Below are positions 7,880-16,227 of a DNA stretch of 24,493 nt, in pieces. The stretch lies in NCBI GenBank assembly GCA_903893085.1, contig CAITKS010000142.1:1-24493 (forward strand), written 5' to 3'. The position numbers and the translations under genes are program-made. The number at the start of each line of letters is the position of its first letter. Positions within the stretch are counted from its first letter, which is position 1. Origin of the DNA: an uncultured Actinomycetes bacterium. Its GTDB lineage: Bacteria; Actinomycetota; Actinomycetes; Nanopelagicales; Nanopelagicaceae. The notes below the pieces were generated by a model. It ran no database searches. It was not told the DNA's origin and saw only the letters and a list, made by a program, of their open reading frames with translations.

Positions 7880-9831
7880 CAATCGCGCTCTTTTACTCGA
7901 ATCGCGACCTGTACTGGCGTGCCGGGAAAGCCGAATTCTTCTCGAAGACGGCGTTCGATAAAGCGGCGGTAGGAAGCTTCGATCCAACCACTTGAGAAAA
8001 CTACAAACTTCGGAGGGGCGATGCCGGCCTGAGTCGCGTAATAAATCTTTGGCTGTTTTCCGCCGCGAACAGGCGGCGGAGTTGCACCAATTAGTGCGCC
8101 CAAGAATGAATTGAGTTTGGCTGTTGGCACGCGACGTTCCCAACTATCGATTGCAGTACGAAGTGCTGGAGCTAAACGATCACGGTGCCAACCAGTCTTT
8201 GCTGCAACGTTTACCCGTTGCGCCCATTCGACCTGATCAAGATGTCGATCGATTTCTCGATCTAATTGGTCGCGACGATCTTCATCGACGAGATCCCATT
8301 TATTCATCACAATAACCATCGCCTTACCCGCTTCTTCAACCATCGTGATAACACGGAGATCTTGTTCAGAAATCGGAACAGATGCATCAAGGACGACGAC
8401 TGCACATTCGCATCGTTCCAGCGCTGCCTGAGTTCTAAGCGTTGCGTAGTAATCAGTACCACTAGCTTGATTGGCGCGCTTTCGCAGACCCGCGGTATCA
8501 ATAAATCGCCAGACAGAACCACCGAATTCAATCAACTCATCAACTGGATCGCGAGTCGTGCCAGCCACATCATCAACGATTGAACGATTCTCGCCAGCGA
8601 GAGCGTTTAGCAAACTGGATTTACCAACATTAGGTCGGCCGATCAAAGCAATTTTGCGATAACCATCTTGAGTTTGCGCGCCACCGACTTCAGGCATCTC
8701 AGAGACAATGTAATCGAGCAAATCTCCGCTGCCACGACCGTGCAGCGCCGAAACAAAACGAGGTTCGCCAAGTCCTAAATTCCACAACGCATGAGCATCT
8801 GCCTCATCAACATCGCTATCTACCTTGTTTGCAACCAGCACCATCGGTTTCTTAACCTTACGCAATTCCTGAACCAAGATGTCATCTTCATCTAACGCTC
8901 CAACATGTGCGTCAACAACGAATGCAAGTACATCTGCTTCTTGCATTGCTAACTCAGCAGATGCGCTAACTTGTACCGAAATACCATCAGGTTTTGATTC
9001 CCAACCGCCAGTATCCATAATGATGAATCTACGTCCGCCCCATTCGCATTCGTACTGAACTCGATCGCGGGTAACACCCGGAGTATCTTCAACGATGGCT
9101 TCGCGGCGACCGATAAAGCGATTAATCAGTGTTGATTTTCCTACGTTAGGACGACCAAGAATTGCGACAATTGGCAAACCTAATAATGAGCGCTCTTTTA
9201 GTAGCTCCCAAACCCATTCAACAGTTTCTTCCAAAGATAAATCTGTTGAATCGATTAGAACCGCATCCATCGCCTTTACCAGCGGAGAGACCGTACGAGA
9301 CGAATCAACTTCATCGCGCGCATTTAGCGAATCGCTAACAGCGTCGGTGCTTGCGTTAATTTCGCTAGATCTGCGTTCTGCTCGTGCTTGTAAATCTGCT
9401 TGTAGATAAATCTTTAACGCAGCATCCGGTGCAACGACGGTACCAATATCTCGACCTTCAACAACGATTCCTCGTTCGGCATTTGCGATGAATTTTCTCT
9501 GTATCGTTAAAAGTTCGGCGCGAATTTCCGCAATGGCACTAATCGCACTTACCGCTTGAGTGACAACATCGCTTCGAATTTCATTTGTTACTTCCGTGTC
9601 CCCCACAAATATTTGAGGAGCAGTTGGGTTTGCAACGAAACGGAGTGGATGTCTCTTCAGGGCAGCTAAAATATCTTCTGTGCTTGTTACTTTCTCGTTT
9701 TGCGCCAACCAAGTCACTGCGCGATATAACGCACCTGTATCTAGATAACTCCAACCTGCACGCTTTGCGACAAGTTTAGATGTGCTTGATTTTCCAGCAC
9801 CACTTGGTCCATCTATCGCTACAACGATCAT
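7879..9831 (-). CDS. cmk-der: Fused cytidylate kinase and ribosome GTPase Der
   Basis: One 650-residue polypeptide with two enzymes. Residues 1-214 are cytidylate kinase, which makes CDP and dCDP (P-loop GPSGAGKS at 8-15, [11 protein letters not shown] near 123-133). Residues 219-650 are Der (EngA), a double GTPase for 50S ribosome assembly: G-domain 1 has GRPNVGKS at 226-233 and NKVD near 335; G-domain 2 has GRPNVGKS near 398-405 and NKWD at 510-513; a KH-like domain ends the protein. The same fusion is known in other Actinobacteria such as Bifidobacterium. It starts with ATG and no strong ribosome binding site. tyrA lies 75 bp upstream, and pgsA overlaps the end. Confidence 0.96.
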   Translation of the reverse strand: MIVVAIDGPSGAGKSSTSKLVAKRAGWSYLDTGALYRAVTWLAQNEKVTSTEDILAALKRHPLRFVANPTAPQIFVGDTEVTNEIRSDVVTQAVSAISAIAEIRAELLTIQRKFIANAERGIVVEGRDIGTVVAPDAALKIYLQADLQARAERRSSEINASTDAVSDSLNARDEVDSSRTVSPLVKAMDAVLIDSTDLSLEETVEWVWELLKERSLLGLPIVAILGRPNVGKSTLINRFIGRREAIVEDTPGVTRDRVQYECEWGGRRFIIMDTGGWESKPDGISVQVSASAELAMQEADVLAFVVDAHVGALDEDDILVQELRKVKKPMVLVANKVDSDVDEADAHALWNLGLGEPRFVSALHGRGSGDLLDYIVSEMPEVGGAQTQDGYRKIALIGRPNVGKSSLLNALAGENRSIVDDVAGTTRDPVDELIEFGGSVWRFIDTAGLRKRANQASGTDYYATLRTQAALERCECAVVVLDASVPISEQDLRVITMVEEAGKAMVIVMNKWDLVDEDRRDQLDREIDRHLDQVEWAQRVNVAAKTGWHRDRLAPALRTAIDSWERRVPTAKLNSFLGALIGATPPPVRGGKQPKIYYATQAGIAPPKFVVFSSGWIEASYRRFIERRLREEFGFPGTPVQVAIRVKERD

Positions 9832-9881
9832 CTGTGTTACATCCCATCGTTGTCTTACAAAAGAAAAAGTCTCGCTACGTA

Positions 9882-9887
9882 ATTATG
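9882..9887 (-). promoter_or_regulatory. Possible -10 box for cmk-der
   Basis: CATAAT, read on the minus strand, matches TATAAT at five of six positions inside the 75-bp gap before cmk-der. No -35 box is evident at 16-18 bp. It could add a second promoter within the aroH-tyrA-cmk run. Confidence 0.25.
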
Positions 9888-9906
9888 TGCGTATTCTATC
9901 TTGCAT

Positions 9907-10995
9907 CTATCTAGGTGCGTGAACGCTCCAGCCTGAATTGGTTAAATGAGATTGCAAAATATCTGCATCCTTTGCCGATAAAGCCAAGGTGATTAACCCA
10001 GTGAATTGGCCCGGTGAGTGCTCAATAGTTAAATCTTCAACGTTGACTTTGGCGCTGGCACATTCATCAAAAAGCGCCGCCAATTGGCCGGGCTTATCTT
10101 CAATAACAACTGGCAAAAGCGTATATTCACGTGCCGCTCCCCCATGCTTGCCAGGGATCCTTGCTCTGCCATCATTGCCCCGTTTGATTAAATCGCTGAC
10201 TGAGGACGAACTCTCTAGCCGCGAGATGAAGGTGCCAAGGTCACTTTGTAGATTTATCAATAAGGGTAAAAGTTCGGCTGAATTCGAATTCAAAATCTCA
10301 TCCCAAAGTGATGGGCTGGAGGCTGCGATCCGTGTTGTGTCCCTGAGGCCGGCGCCCGCTAAATCCAACGACTGAGCTTGGGCCCCAAGAAGTTGGGCTG
10401 CCAATAATGAAGCAGTTACCTGCGGTAAGTGTGAAACAAGAGCTACTGCCCGATCATGTTCGCTAGCGCTCATCGAAATTGCGCTCGCACCCAGAGTTTG
10501 AATCATCCAAAGTCCAGCAGCGACTAATTCTGGATCGACCGGGGTGCCATCTAGATCTGTCGGCATGTATATCCAACTTCGAGACTGGAATAGATCCGCC
10601 CTTGCTGATTGCGCTCCCGTTACCTCGCGCCCCGCCATTGGATGGGTTGCCAGGAATTGTCTTGTTGGTATCGACGATTTTGATACCTCAAGTAGAGATT
10701 TAGTCTTTACGCTACCTATATCTATAAATTTAGATCTCGAGTTTATCTTGAATTCACTTTCAAGAGCGGAGATTAACCCCGAGCTTGGCCCTGCGTAGAG
10801 AATTAAGTCAGGAGAAGCAGAAGGCTTACTAGCCATTAAGTCATTGGCCAGTTTTGCAGCCATAGGATCAATATCTGACATTTCTACGCTTACGCCTTTA
10901 TTGACCAGAGCCAGACCTATCGAAGTTCCGATTAGTCCTGAACCGATAATTTTTATAGAGGCGAAAGCCGCGTTATATGAGGAATTTGGGGTCAT
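9907..10995 (-). CDS. tyrA: Prephenate dehydrogenase (NAD-binding, with ACT domain)
   Basis: A 362-residue TyrA that oxidises and decarboxylates prephenate to 4-hydroxyphenylpyruvate in tyrosine synthesis, or arogenate in some Actinobacteria. The NAD-binding loop GSGLIGTS is at about 18-25, HPMAGRE is near residue 120, and a C-terminal ACT domain (VVIEDKPGQLAALFDEC, about 297-355) should allow feedback control by an amino acid. The ATG has AAGG about nine bases upstream. It lies 20 bp after aroH, which makes its substrate, so the two form a small aromatic cluster. Confidence 0.92.
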   Translation of the reverse strand: MTPNSSYNAAFASIKIIGSGLIGTSIGLALVNKGVSVEMSDIDPMAAKLANDLMASKPSASPDLILYAGPSSGLISALESEFKINSRSKFIDIGSVKTKSLLEVSKSSIPTRQFLATHPMAGREVTGAQSARADLFQSRSWIYMPTDLDGTPVDPELVAAGLWMIQTLGASAISMSASEHDRAVALVSHLPQVTASLLAAQLLGAQAQSLDLAGAGLRDTTRIAASSPSLWDEILNSNSAELLPLLINLQSDLGTFISRLESSSSVSDLIKRGNDGRARIPGKHGGAAREYTLLPVVIEDKPGQLAALFDECASAKVNVEDLTIEHSPGQFTGLITLALSAKDADILQSHLTNSGWSVHAPR

Positions 10996-11015
10996 AAATT
11001 CAGCCTTGAGAGCGC

Positions 11016-11381
11016 CTATTGGGCGATATCTCTGCGAAGAGTCTTCGCTGCACCGAGATAAACATGCGAGATTTCACTCTTTGATCGATCGCTTTCCACA
11101 TGAGCCATTATCCGAATTGTGCGTTCAAGGGCGCCCGGGACATCTATTTCCACGCTACATATGAGAGGAACCTCAGAAAAGCCAAGTTCGCGAGCCGAAC
11201 TGGCCGGAAAGGCAGCGTTGAGATCAGGGCTTACAGTAAAAATTACTGAGATAACCGCCTCCGGAGAGAGATCGTTCTCCTTCATAATTTCAAGGAGAAG
11301 CTCTCTTGTTGCCTCATCAATAGCGGGGGCAGTATTGGCAGAGGCCTGCGTCGCACCGCGAATTGCTCGGACTCTAGTCAT
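11016..11381 (-). CDS. aroH: Chorismate mutase, AroH class
   Basis: A 121-residue monofunctional AroH-type chorismate mutase converting chorismate to prephenate. The family residues align with Bacillus subtilis AroH at Cys75, Glu78 and Arg90 (VPLICSVEIDV and RTIRIMAH), with the first active-site Arg in IRGATQ. It is followed by tyrA, which uses its product. The ATG is six bases after TAGAAT (11388-11393), a possible -10 box at the spacing of a leaderless transcript. A weak AGGG further upstream is an alternative. Confidence 0.92.
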   Translation of the reverse strand: MTRVRAIRGATQASANTAPAIDEATRELLLEIMKENDLSPEAVISVIFTVSPDLNAAFPASSARELGFSEVPLICSVEIDVPGALERTIRIMAHVESDRSKSEISHVYLGAAKTLRRDIAQ

Positions 11382-11662
11382 TGGTCGATTCTACCCTTTC
11401 GAGTACAAAAGCGTGGGTATTTACATAGAAGTTAAATTACTTAACCATTTATCTACTAAATGATATTTATCTTCAAATCTGGTCGCCATCGTCAAACGAC
11501 GGGATCTTCAATTGAAAATATGAATGTCGATAAATAAATTTTGCTGGCACAAATCGTGGGTAAAATCAGCGCTAAATATCGATAAATCTGTATTACAAAC
11601 CCATCGATTATAAATATAGATATATCTATTAAACGCTTTATAGCCTTAATATCGATAAAACC
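11382..11662. promoter_or_regulatory. AT-rich gap with repeated TCGATAAAT motifs upstream of aroH
   Basis: This 281-bp gap has no credible gene. It holds TCGATAAAT at 11527-11535 and 11579-11587, TCGATAAAA at 11652-11660, a variant TCGATTATAAAT at 11604-11615, and a perfect 14-base palindrome ATAGATATATCTAT at 11616-11629. It separates rluB from aroH in the same direction, so it probably carries the aroH-tyrA promoter and the rluB 3' end. No clear terminator hairpin with a T-tract is visible. Function is inferred only. Confidence 0.45.
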
Positions 11663-12391
11663 TTAAAGATCTAAAGCCTTTTGCAGACTAACCAGTTCAC
11701 CGCTATTTAGATCTCGCCATCTTCCTTCCAAGGTGTCTCCCAAAGAAATCGGACCAAACTTTGTACGGATCAGACGAAGCACCTGGACATCGACTGCCTC
11801 CATCAGGCGTCGGATGATGTGATAGCGACCTTCATGGATTGAGACTTCGATCCACTGGGGTGATAGCTGCTTAAAGGTTAGGACTCTGCCCATTCCATCT
11901 TCGAGTTCAATTCCTTTGAGCAAGACCTTGTCGACGCCAACCGGCAACTTTCCGTCAAATTCGATGATGTAAGTTTTTTCTAGCCCGAATGAGGGGTGGG
12001 TCGCCCTAAAGGTCAGATCTCCATCATTTGTGAGCAGAATTAGCCCCTCTGAATCCTTGTCCAAGCGGCCCACATGGAATAGTCGCTCGGTGCGCAAGTC
12101 GATAAAGTCCGAAAGTGAAGGTCGTCCTTCAGGGTCGAACATCGTTGACAAAACACCTTTTGGTTTATGAAGTGCAAGGTAAGTCTTAGTCAATGATCGA
12201 GTTATTGTCTCACCATCAACCATGACTTTTACCAGATCTGGGTCGAACTTCGCTCCAAGTTCACGGACGATAAAACCATCCACGCTTACTCGGCCATCCA
12301 TGATTAATTCGTCAGCTCCGCGACGGCTGGTGATTCCGGAGTCTGCGATAATTTTATTCAAGCGTAATTCAGGCATATTTTGGCTATCCAT
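11663..12391 (-). CDS. rluB: Pseudouridine synthase, RluB/RsuA family
   Basis: A 242-residue rRNA pseudouridine synthase. The N-terminal S4 RNA-binding domain is at about 8-55. The catalytic motif GRLDKDSEGL has Asp111 as nucleophile, followed by LLTNDGDL. The length and order (ScpA-ScpB-RluB) fit RluB acting on 23S rRNA, though the exact site cannot be read from sequence. The ATG start has only a weak GAGA upstream; a strong GGGGGAGG lies 18 bases upstream and serves a six-codon ORF instead (see separate entry). A second ATG at codon 6 is another possible start. Confidence 0.9.
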   Translation of the reverse strand: MDSQNMPELRLNKIIADSGITSRRGADELIMDGRVSVDGFIVRELGAKFDPDLVKVMVDGETITRSLTKTYLALHKPKGVLSTMFDPEGRPSLSDFIDLRTERLFHVGRLDKDSEGLILLTNDGDLTFRATHPSFGLEKTYIIEFDGKLPVGVDKVLLKGIELEDGMGRVLTFKQLSPQWIEVSIHEGRYHIIRRLMEAVDVQVLRLIRTKFGPISLGDTLEGRWRDLNSGELVSLQKALDL

Positions 12392-12404
12392 TCTCGACAG
12401 TCAT
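12384..12404 (-). other. Possible six-codon minicistron overlapping the rluB start
   Basis: GGGGGAGG (12410-12417, minus strand) lies five bases before ATG, and the frame reads ATG ACT GTC GAG AAT GGA TAG. The stop lies inside the first codons of rluB, whose own ribosome binding site is weak. Ribosomes may start here and reinitiate at rluB. It may also be chance, and no peptide product is claimed. Confidence 0.3.
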
Positions 12405-12496
12405 AGCGCCCTCCCCCGTCAAATGAGCGGGATTGGCAGGTAGAAAGCGTCAGTCTAAGCCCTAGGCGCTCTTGGGGTCAAAAAGGGCGGAGCAAC

Positions 12497-13048
12497 CTAG
12501 TCAGTTAGCGACTCAAGAACCTCATCAAGTCGGTCAAGATCTGGCAGATAAGGTGCCAGGGCTGGAAGGTCGTCTAGAGAATTCAGACCCAAGCGTTCCA
12601 AGAAGTAGCTGGTCGTCTTGTACAAGATCGCGCCAGTCTCATTCTCGATCCCGAATTCTTCAACGAGGCCGCGAGTTACCAAGGTCTTCATAACCGCCTC
12701 GACGTTTACCCCACGAATGGCCGATACTCGAGCACGCGAGACTGGCTGGCGGTAGGCGATGACGGCGAGAGTCTCCAAAGCGGCCTGAGTCAGGCGATTC
12801 TGTTGTCCGTCTAGGACGAATTTCTCAACAACTGCGGCACATTCTGGATGGCTGTAAAAACGCCAGCCTCCGTTTATCGCTTTTAGGCTAAATCCGCGAC
12901 CTTCGTAGGAGCCAACCAATGTTTGCAGGGCCTCGGTGACCTCATCAACGGTCTTCTCGAGAACTGAGGCCAGAGTGAGTTCAGTAACTGGCTCATCAAC
13001 GACCATCAGGATCGCTTCGATGGAACGCTCAAGTTCTGGATTAGACAT
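12497..13048 (-). CDS. scpB: Segregation and condensation protein B
   Basis: The ScpB subunit of the Smc-ScpAB condensin, which dimerises and bridges the ScpA kleisin during chromosome compaction. The protein is about 183 residues with two winged-helix domains; the YRQPVSRARVSAIRGV stretch is characteristic. Two in-frame ATGs occur: the first (13054) has AGAGG touching it, while the second (13048, MSNPELERS) has AGAGG six bases upstream, so the second is chosen. The start overlaps the end of scpA by eight bases. rluB follows after about 105 bp. Base composition is more GC-rich than the parA side. Confidence 0.92.
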   Translation of the reverse strand: MSNPELERSIEAILMVVDEPVTELTLASVLEKTVDEVTEALQTLVGSYEGRGFSLKAINGGWRFYSHPECAAVVEKFVLDGQQNRLTQAALETLAVIAYRQPVSRARVSAIRGVNVEAVMKTLVTRGLVEEFGIENETGAILYKTTSYFLERLGLNSLDDLPALAPYLPDLDRLDEVLESLTD

Positions 13049-13931
13049 TTTCATCCTCTTCTGTCGAAATTACTGGTATATCAAACTCGTCTGTCGCCTC
13101 GATCTCGCCCGAATCCGAACCGGTCCAGCTAATCTGAAGCTCACCGAGCGCCATTACCTGATCAAACCTAAGAACCCCTTGGCGGTAAAGATCAAGCAGG
13201 GCCAAAAACCTAGCTACAACGACCAGTGTTGAATCCGCATCGGAGATCAAATTTCTAAAGCTAAGCGTACGCCCGGCGCGAAGGGCTTCAACTACGCGCT
13301 TTGATTCTTCGGCCACGCTCACCAAGCTGCTGTGCAGGTGCTGCACGGCCACGACAGGAGGTGTTTTAGGTGTGAGGCAGCGTTCGGCGATCGCGGCAAA
13401 GCGCGCGGCTCCAACGCCGATTAACACCTCAGGCAGGAGAGCCGAAAGTGCTGGATCAAGGGCAACCACGCGGGCAAATGACTTATCGGCCGCTTCAATT
13501 TGTGCGGCGAAGGTCGCAGCGATCTCTTTGAAGGCTCGATATTGAAGCAGGCGGGCGAAGAGGATGTCGCGAGCCTCAAGCAGTGCCAAATCTTCCTCGT
13601 CTTCGACCTCACCGCTTGGCAAGAGTCGAGCCGCCTTCAGGTCTAGCAAGGTAGCGGCGATTACCAGGAATTCGGTGGCTTGGTCAAGGCGCCAACCTTC
13701 ACCGGAAGCCTCAAGGGAGCGGATAAAGGCGATGAATTCGTCGGTCACGATGCTTAAGGAGACCTCGGTGATATCCATCTTGTGGCGGGATATCAACTGC
13801 AGAAGTAAATCAAATGGCCCATCGAAGTTATCTAAGTGAACGCTAAATCCCGCCCCAATTTCGACTTCTTCCGTCGCAAGAGCGCTGCTCACGGCAACGT
13901 TCGGCGCTGAAGTATCCATCTCGGTATCCAC
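13041..13931 (-). CDS. scpA: Segregation and condensation protein A
   Basis: The kleisin subunit of Smc-ScpAB, 296 residues. The N-terminal helical domain contains the conserved NFDGPFDLLLQLI and the ITEVSLS region; the C-terminal winged helix contacts the Smc head. About 28 N-terminal residues before the conserved core look unstructured. The start is GTG, with AAGG about eight bases upstream; an ATG at codon 5 is too far from it. It is divergent from parA across 78 bp and overlaps scpB. Sampled lines are about 57% GC, well above parA. Confidence 0.92.
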   Translation of the reverse strand: MDTEMDTSAPNVAVSSALATEEVEIGAGFSVHLDNFDGPFDLLLQLISRHKMDITEVSLSIVTDEFIAFIRSLEASGEGWRLDQATEFLVIAATLLDLKAARLLPSGEVEDEEDLALLEARDILFARLLQYRAFKEIAATFAAQIEAADKSFARVVALDPALSALLPEVLIGVGAARFAAIAERCLTPKTPPVVAVQHLHSSLVSVAEESKRVVEALRAGRTLSFRNLISDADSTLVVVARFLALLDLYRQGVLRFDQVMALGELQISWTGSDSGEIEATDEFDIPVISTEEDENV

Positions 13932-13953
13932 GGAGGGAACCTTACTTGCTTAC

Positions 13954-13983
13954 TTGCTCAAAACTGCGCACGAAGCGTAGAGT
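13954..13983 (+). promoter_or_regulatory. Candidate parA promoter
   Basis: TTGCTC (13954-13959) and TAGAGT (13978-13983) are 18 bp apart and fit loose -35 and -10 boxes. The -10 ends 26 bases before the TTG start of parA. The 78-bp divergent gap must also hold the scpA promoter, so the two may be co-regulated. Confidence 0.35.
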
Positions 13984-14009
13984 CGCGCCAACAGAAAGAG
14001 GTTTCTCGC

Positions 14010-14894
14010 TTGAACGCTAAATCGACATTTGATGATGATGTGGCAACAACTGCCACCCTTTTGGGAAGAGAACCTAAGAATTTTCGAATTCCGGCCCCAC
14101 CTGTTGAGGGTTTAGATGCAAAAGTCATTTCCATCTTTAATCAAAAGGGTGGAGTAGGTAAGACAACTACAACTATTAACTTAGGTGCTGCCATTGCAGA
14201 ACTTGGTCGTCGCGTTCTTCTCGTCGACTTTGACCCACAAGGCGGACTTTCACTTGGACTTGGCGTAAATGCTCATTCGCTTCCACTTGAAAACACTGTC
14301 TATTACGCGCTGATGACACCTGATGCAAATATAGATGAGATCGTTCTTAAATCATCGGTTGCTAATTTAGATTTCCTTCCCGCCAACCGCGATTTAGGAA
14401 CTGCCGAAACAACTCTCGGCGCCGAAATAGGTGGACAACAATATTTAAAGCGAGCACTTGGAAGACTGAAAGATCGCTATGACGTAATTTTAATTGACTG
14501 TCAACCAACGATGGGTCAATTAACAATTAACGCCCTTGTTGCATCAGATGAAGTCATCGTGCCGTTGCAATGCGAGTATTTTGCGCTGCACGGTTTCATC
14601 GAACTTAAGGGAAATATCGATAAGGTTAAAAGCTTCCTGAATCCAAATTTGAACCTTATTGGCATCTTGGCAACTATGTATGAGAAGAAGACTCTGCACA
14701 ATCGTGAAGTCTTAACTGCAATCTTAGAAAAATACCCCGAAGATGTTTTTGAAACAATCATTGCAAAAACTATTCGTTTCTCCGAGACCACGGTCGCCGG
14801 TGAACCAATAACCAGTTATGCATCATCATCGGGCGGTGCTGCTTCCTATCGCAGACTAGCCCGCGAACTTATAGCCAGAGGAGGCGCACGATGA
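14010..14894 (+). CDS. ParA-family ATPase
   Basis: A 294-residue ParA/Soj-like ATPase. The deviant Walker A KGGVGKTT has its signature Lys at residue 46, followed by LLVDFDPQG (about 71-78) and a Walker-B-like VILIDCQP. About 35 extra N-terminal residues precede the P-loop. Such ATPases move DNA or cargo by nucleotide-dependent DNA binding. The start is TTG, supported by GAGG eight bases upstream. It is translationally coupled (ATGA) to a small ribbon-helix-helix-like protein, and not to a ParB. It sits by scpA and xerD, like Rv1708 in M. tuberculosis. Chromosomal ParA at the origin or an orphan cargo ParA are both possible; the second is favoured. Confidence 0.9.
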   Translation: MNAKSTFDDDVATTATLLGREPKNFRIPAPPVEGLDAKVISIFNQKGGVGKTTTTINLGAAIAELGRRVLLVDFDPQGGLSLGLGVNAHSLPLENTVYYALMTPDANIDEIVLKSSVANLDFLPANRDLGTAETTLGAEIGGQQYLKRALGRLKDRYDVILIDCQPTMGQLTINALVASDEVIVPLQCEYFALHGFIELKGNIDKVKSFLNPNLNLIGILATMYEKKTLHNREVLTAILEKYPEDVFETIIAKTIRFSETTVAGEPITSYASSSGGAASYRRLARELIARGGAR

Positions 14895-15301
14895 CACGTA
14901 GAGCTAGCTTGCCAGGTGCGGATGAACTATTCCGTGCCAATACCCCAGCGCTAAGTGCTGTTCGTCAAGTTGTTGAAGAAAGTACTGAAGTTGCAAAGCC
15001 ACTAGGTGTTTCTGCAACTGCGCCAAAAACAAAGAAGGGTGTTCGTTCTACTCCTCGTCGACGCGTGACTTCAGTAGATCGTTCACCATCTGGCCGAGAA
15101 AAGCATGATGAGAAGATAACTGTTTATCTCTCCCCCGATGAGCTATTCGATATCGATCAAGCACGTTTAACTCTTCGCGGCGATCTAGGACTTGCTGTTG
15201 ACCGCGGTCGCATAGTTCGTGAATCTATTGCGGTAATCGTTGCTGATCTAGAAGCTAAGGGCGATCAAAGTATTTTGGCGCGACGTCTTCGCGGGATCTA
15301 G
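14891..15301 (+). CDS. Small ribbon-helix-helix-like protein coupled to ParA
   Basis: A 136-residue protein not assigned to a named gene. The N-terminus has PGADELFR, followed by about 45 residues rich in Lys, Arg, Thr and Pro that look disordered. The C-terminal 60 residues resemble a ribbon-helix-helix unit: a beta strand in EKITVYLS (about 74-81), then two helices around DELFDIDQARL and RGRIVRESIAVIVADLE. It begins at ATGA overlapping the parA stop. This is how plasmid ParA and RHH centromere binders are paired, so a partner or DNA-adaptor role is plausible but inferred. The stop overlaps the xerD stop in CTAG. Confidence 0.8.
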   Translation: MTRRASLPGADELFRANTPALSAVRQVVEESTEVAKPLGVSATAPKTKKGVRSTPRRRVTSVDRSPSGREKHDEKITVYLSPDELFDIDQARLTLRGDLGLAVDRGRIVRESIAVIVADLEAKGDQSILARRLRGI

Positions 15302-16227
15302 AACGCTCTCGGGTGCGCCGTTGCATAAGCTTCGCGCACCTTATCTATAGTTATTAATGTGTAGATCTGCGTTGTTGTGACTGATGAATGTCCCAACAAC
15401 TCTTGCACGACTCGAATATCTGCTCCACCATCTAGCAAATGCGTTGCATACGAATGTCTAAATACATGCGGTGAAACTTTGCCAGCAAGATCGCACTCTT
15501 GCGCAGCGGCTATAACAATCTGCCAAGCGCTCTGGCGTGATAGACGGGTTCCGCGCGAATTTAAGAAAAGCGAGCTTTCGCTGCGACTGGCCGATGATTT
15601 TTCAGCTAATTGTGGTCTTAGCCTGACCAAATAATTATCCAACGCGCTCTTTGCATAGGATCCCAAGGGAACAATTCTCTCCTTTGATCCCTTACCTCTT
15701 AACTTTAACGTGGCAATCTCTGAACCCTCAAGAATGGTCTTGCCAAAATCACCAACATTTATGCCGACAACTTCACTTACACGCGCACCCGTTCCATAGA
15801 GAATCTCGAGAATTGCACGATCTCTAAGCGATGTTGAATTACTAGTTCGCTCTGCCGAATTGATCAAAGCCTCTATCTCCGAAATAGTAAGTGCCTTAGG
15901 TAATTTCCTGGCTAACTTATTAGTGGAAATACTCGTGGTGGGATCAGTGATTCCGAATTCTCGCGAGAGATATTTGTAGAATGTTTTAAGCGCCGAAGTT
16001 GAACGATTTATCGATGCCAGAGATAGTCCTCTTGACTTCAATTCAACCTCATAAGTCACGATATCGCTCTCAGAAATTGCGGTGAAATCCCATTTCTTTG
16101 CAAGCGAAAATTCTCCAAATTTTTTAAGGTCACGTTTATAGGCCGCAACAGAATTTATGGAAAGTGCACGTTCGATCTGCAAGTGATCTAGGAAGCTTTG
16201 CGCTGCCTTATCAAACTGAATAACCAT
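15298..16227 (-). CDS. xerD: Tyrosine recombinase XerD
   Basis: A 309-residue site-specific tyrosine recombinase that resolves chromosome dimers at dif. The catalytic set is complete: Arg149 (GTGARVSE), Lys179 (LRGKGSKER), His254 and Arg257 (SPHVFRHSY), His280 (LLGHSS) and nucleophile Tyr289 (TTQIYT). The length and an N-terminal SAM-like domain fit housekeeping XerD, and no mobile-element partner is nearby. The gene starts 17 bases inside ald, which suggests coupling, and converges on the RHH-like gene. There is no room for a terminator between the convergent genes. Confidence 0.93.
   Translation of the reverse strand: MVIQFDKAAQSFLDHLQIERALSINSVAAYKRDLKKFGEFSLAKKWDFTAISESDIVTYEVELKSRGLSLASINRSTSALKTFYKYLSREFGITDPTTSISTNKLARKLPKALTISEIEALINSAERTSNSTSLRDRAILEILYGTGARVSEVVGINVGDFGKTILEGSEIATLKLRGKGSKERIVPLGSYAKSALDNYLVRLRPQLAEKSSASRSESSLFLNSRGTRLSRQSAWQIVIAAAQECDLAGKVSPHVFRHSYATHLLDGGADIRVVQELLGHSSVTTTQIYTLITIDKVREAYATAHPRAF

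Noticed and set aside
7880..8143. N-terminal extension of the PgsA-like gene giving 275 residues
   Set aside because: The extension lies entirely within the 3' end of der in another frame of the same strand; the ATG at 7879 with TGATG coupling starts the recognisable family sequence.
12444..12496. CCTAGG and CCC/GGG symmetry as a terminator after scpB
   Set aside because: The arms are short and imperfect and no T-run follows in the minus-strand direction.
15298..16227. xerD as a mobile-element integrase
   Set aside because: It has the housekeeping XerD length, catalytic set and core-gene context, with no attachment site, tRNA or phage genes nearby.
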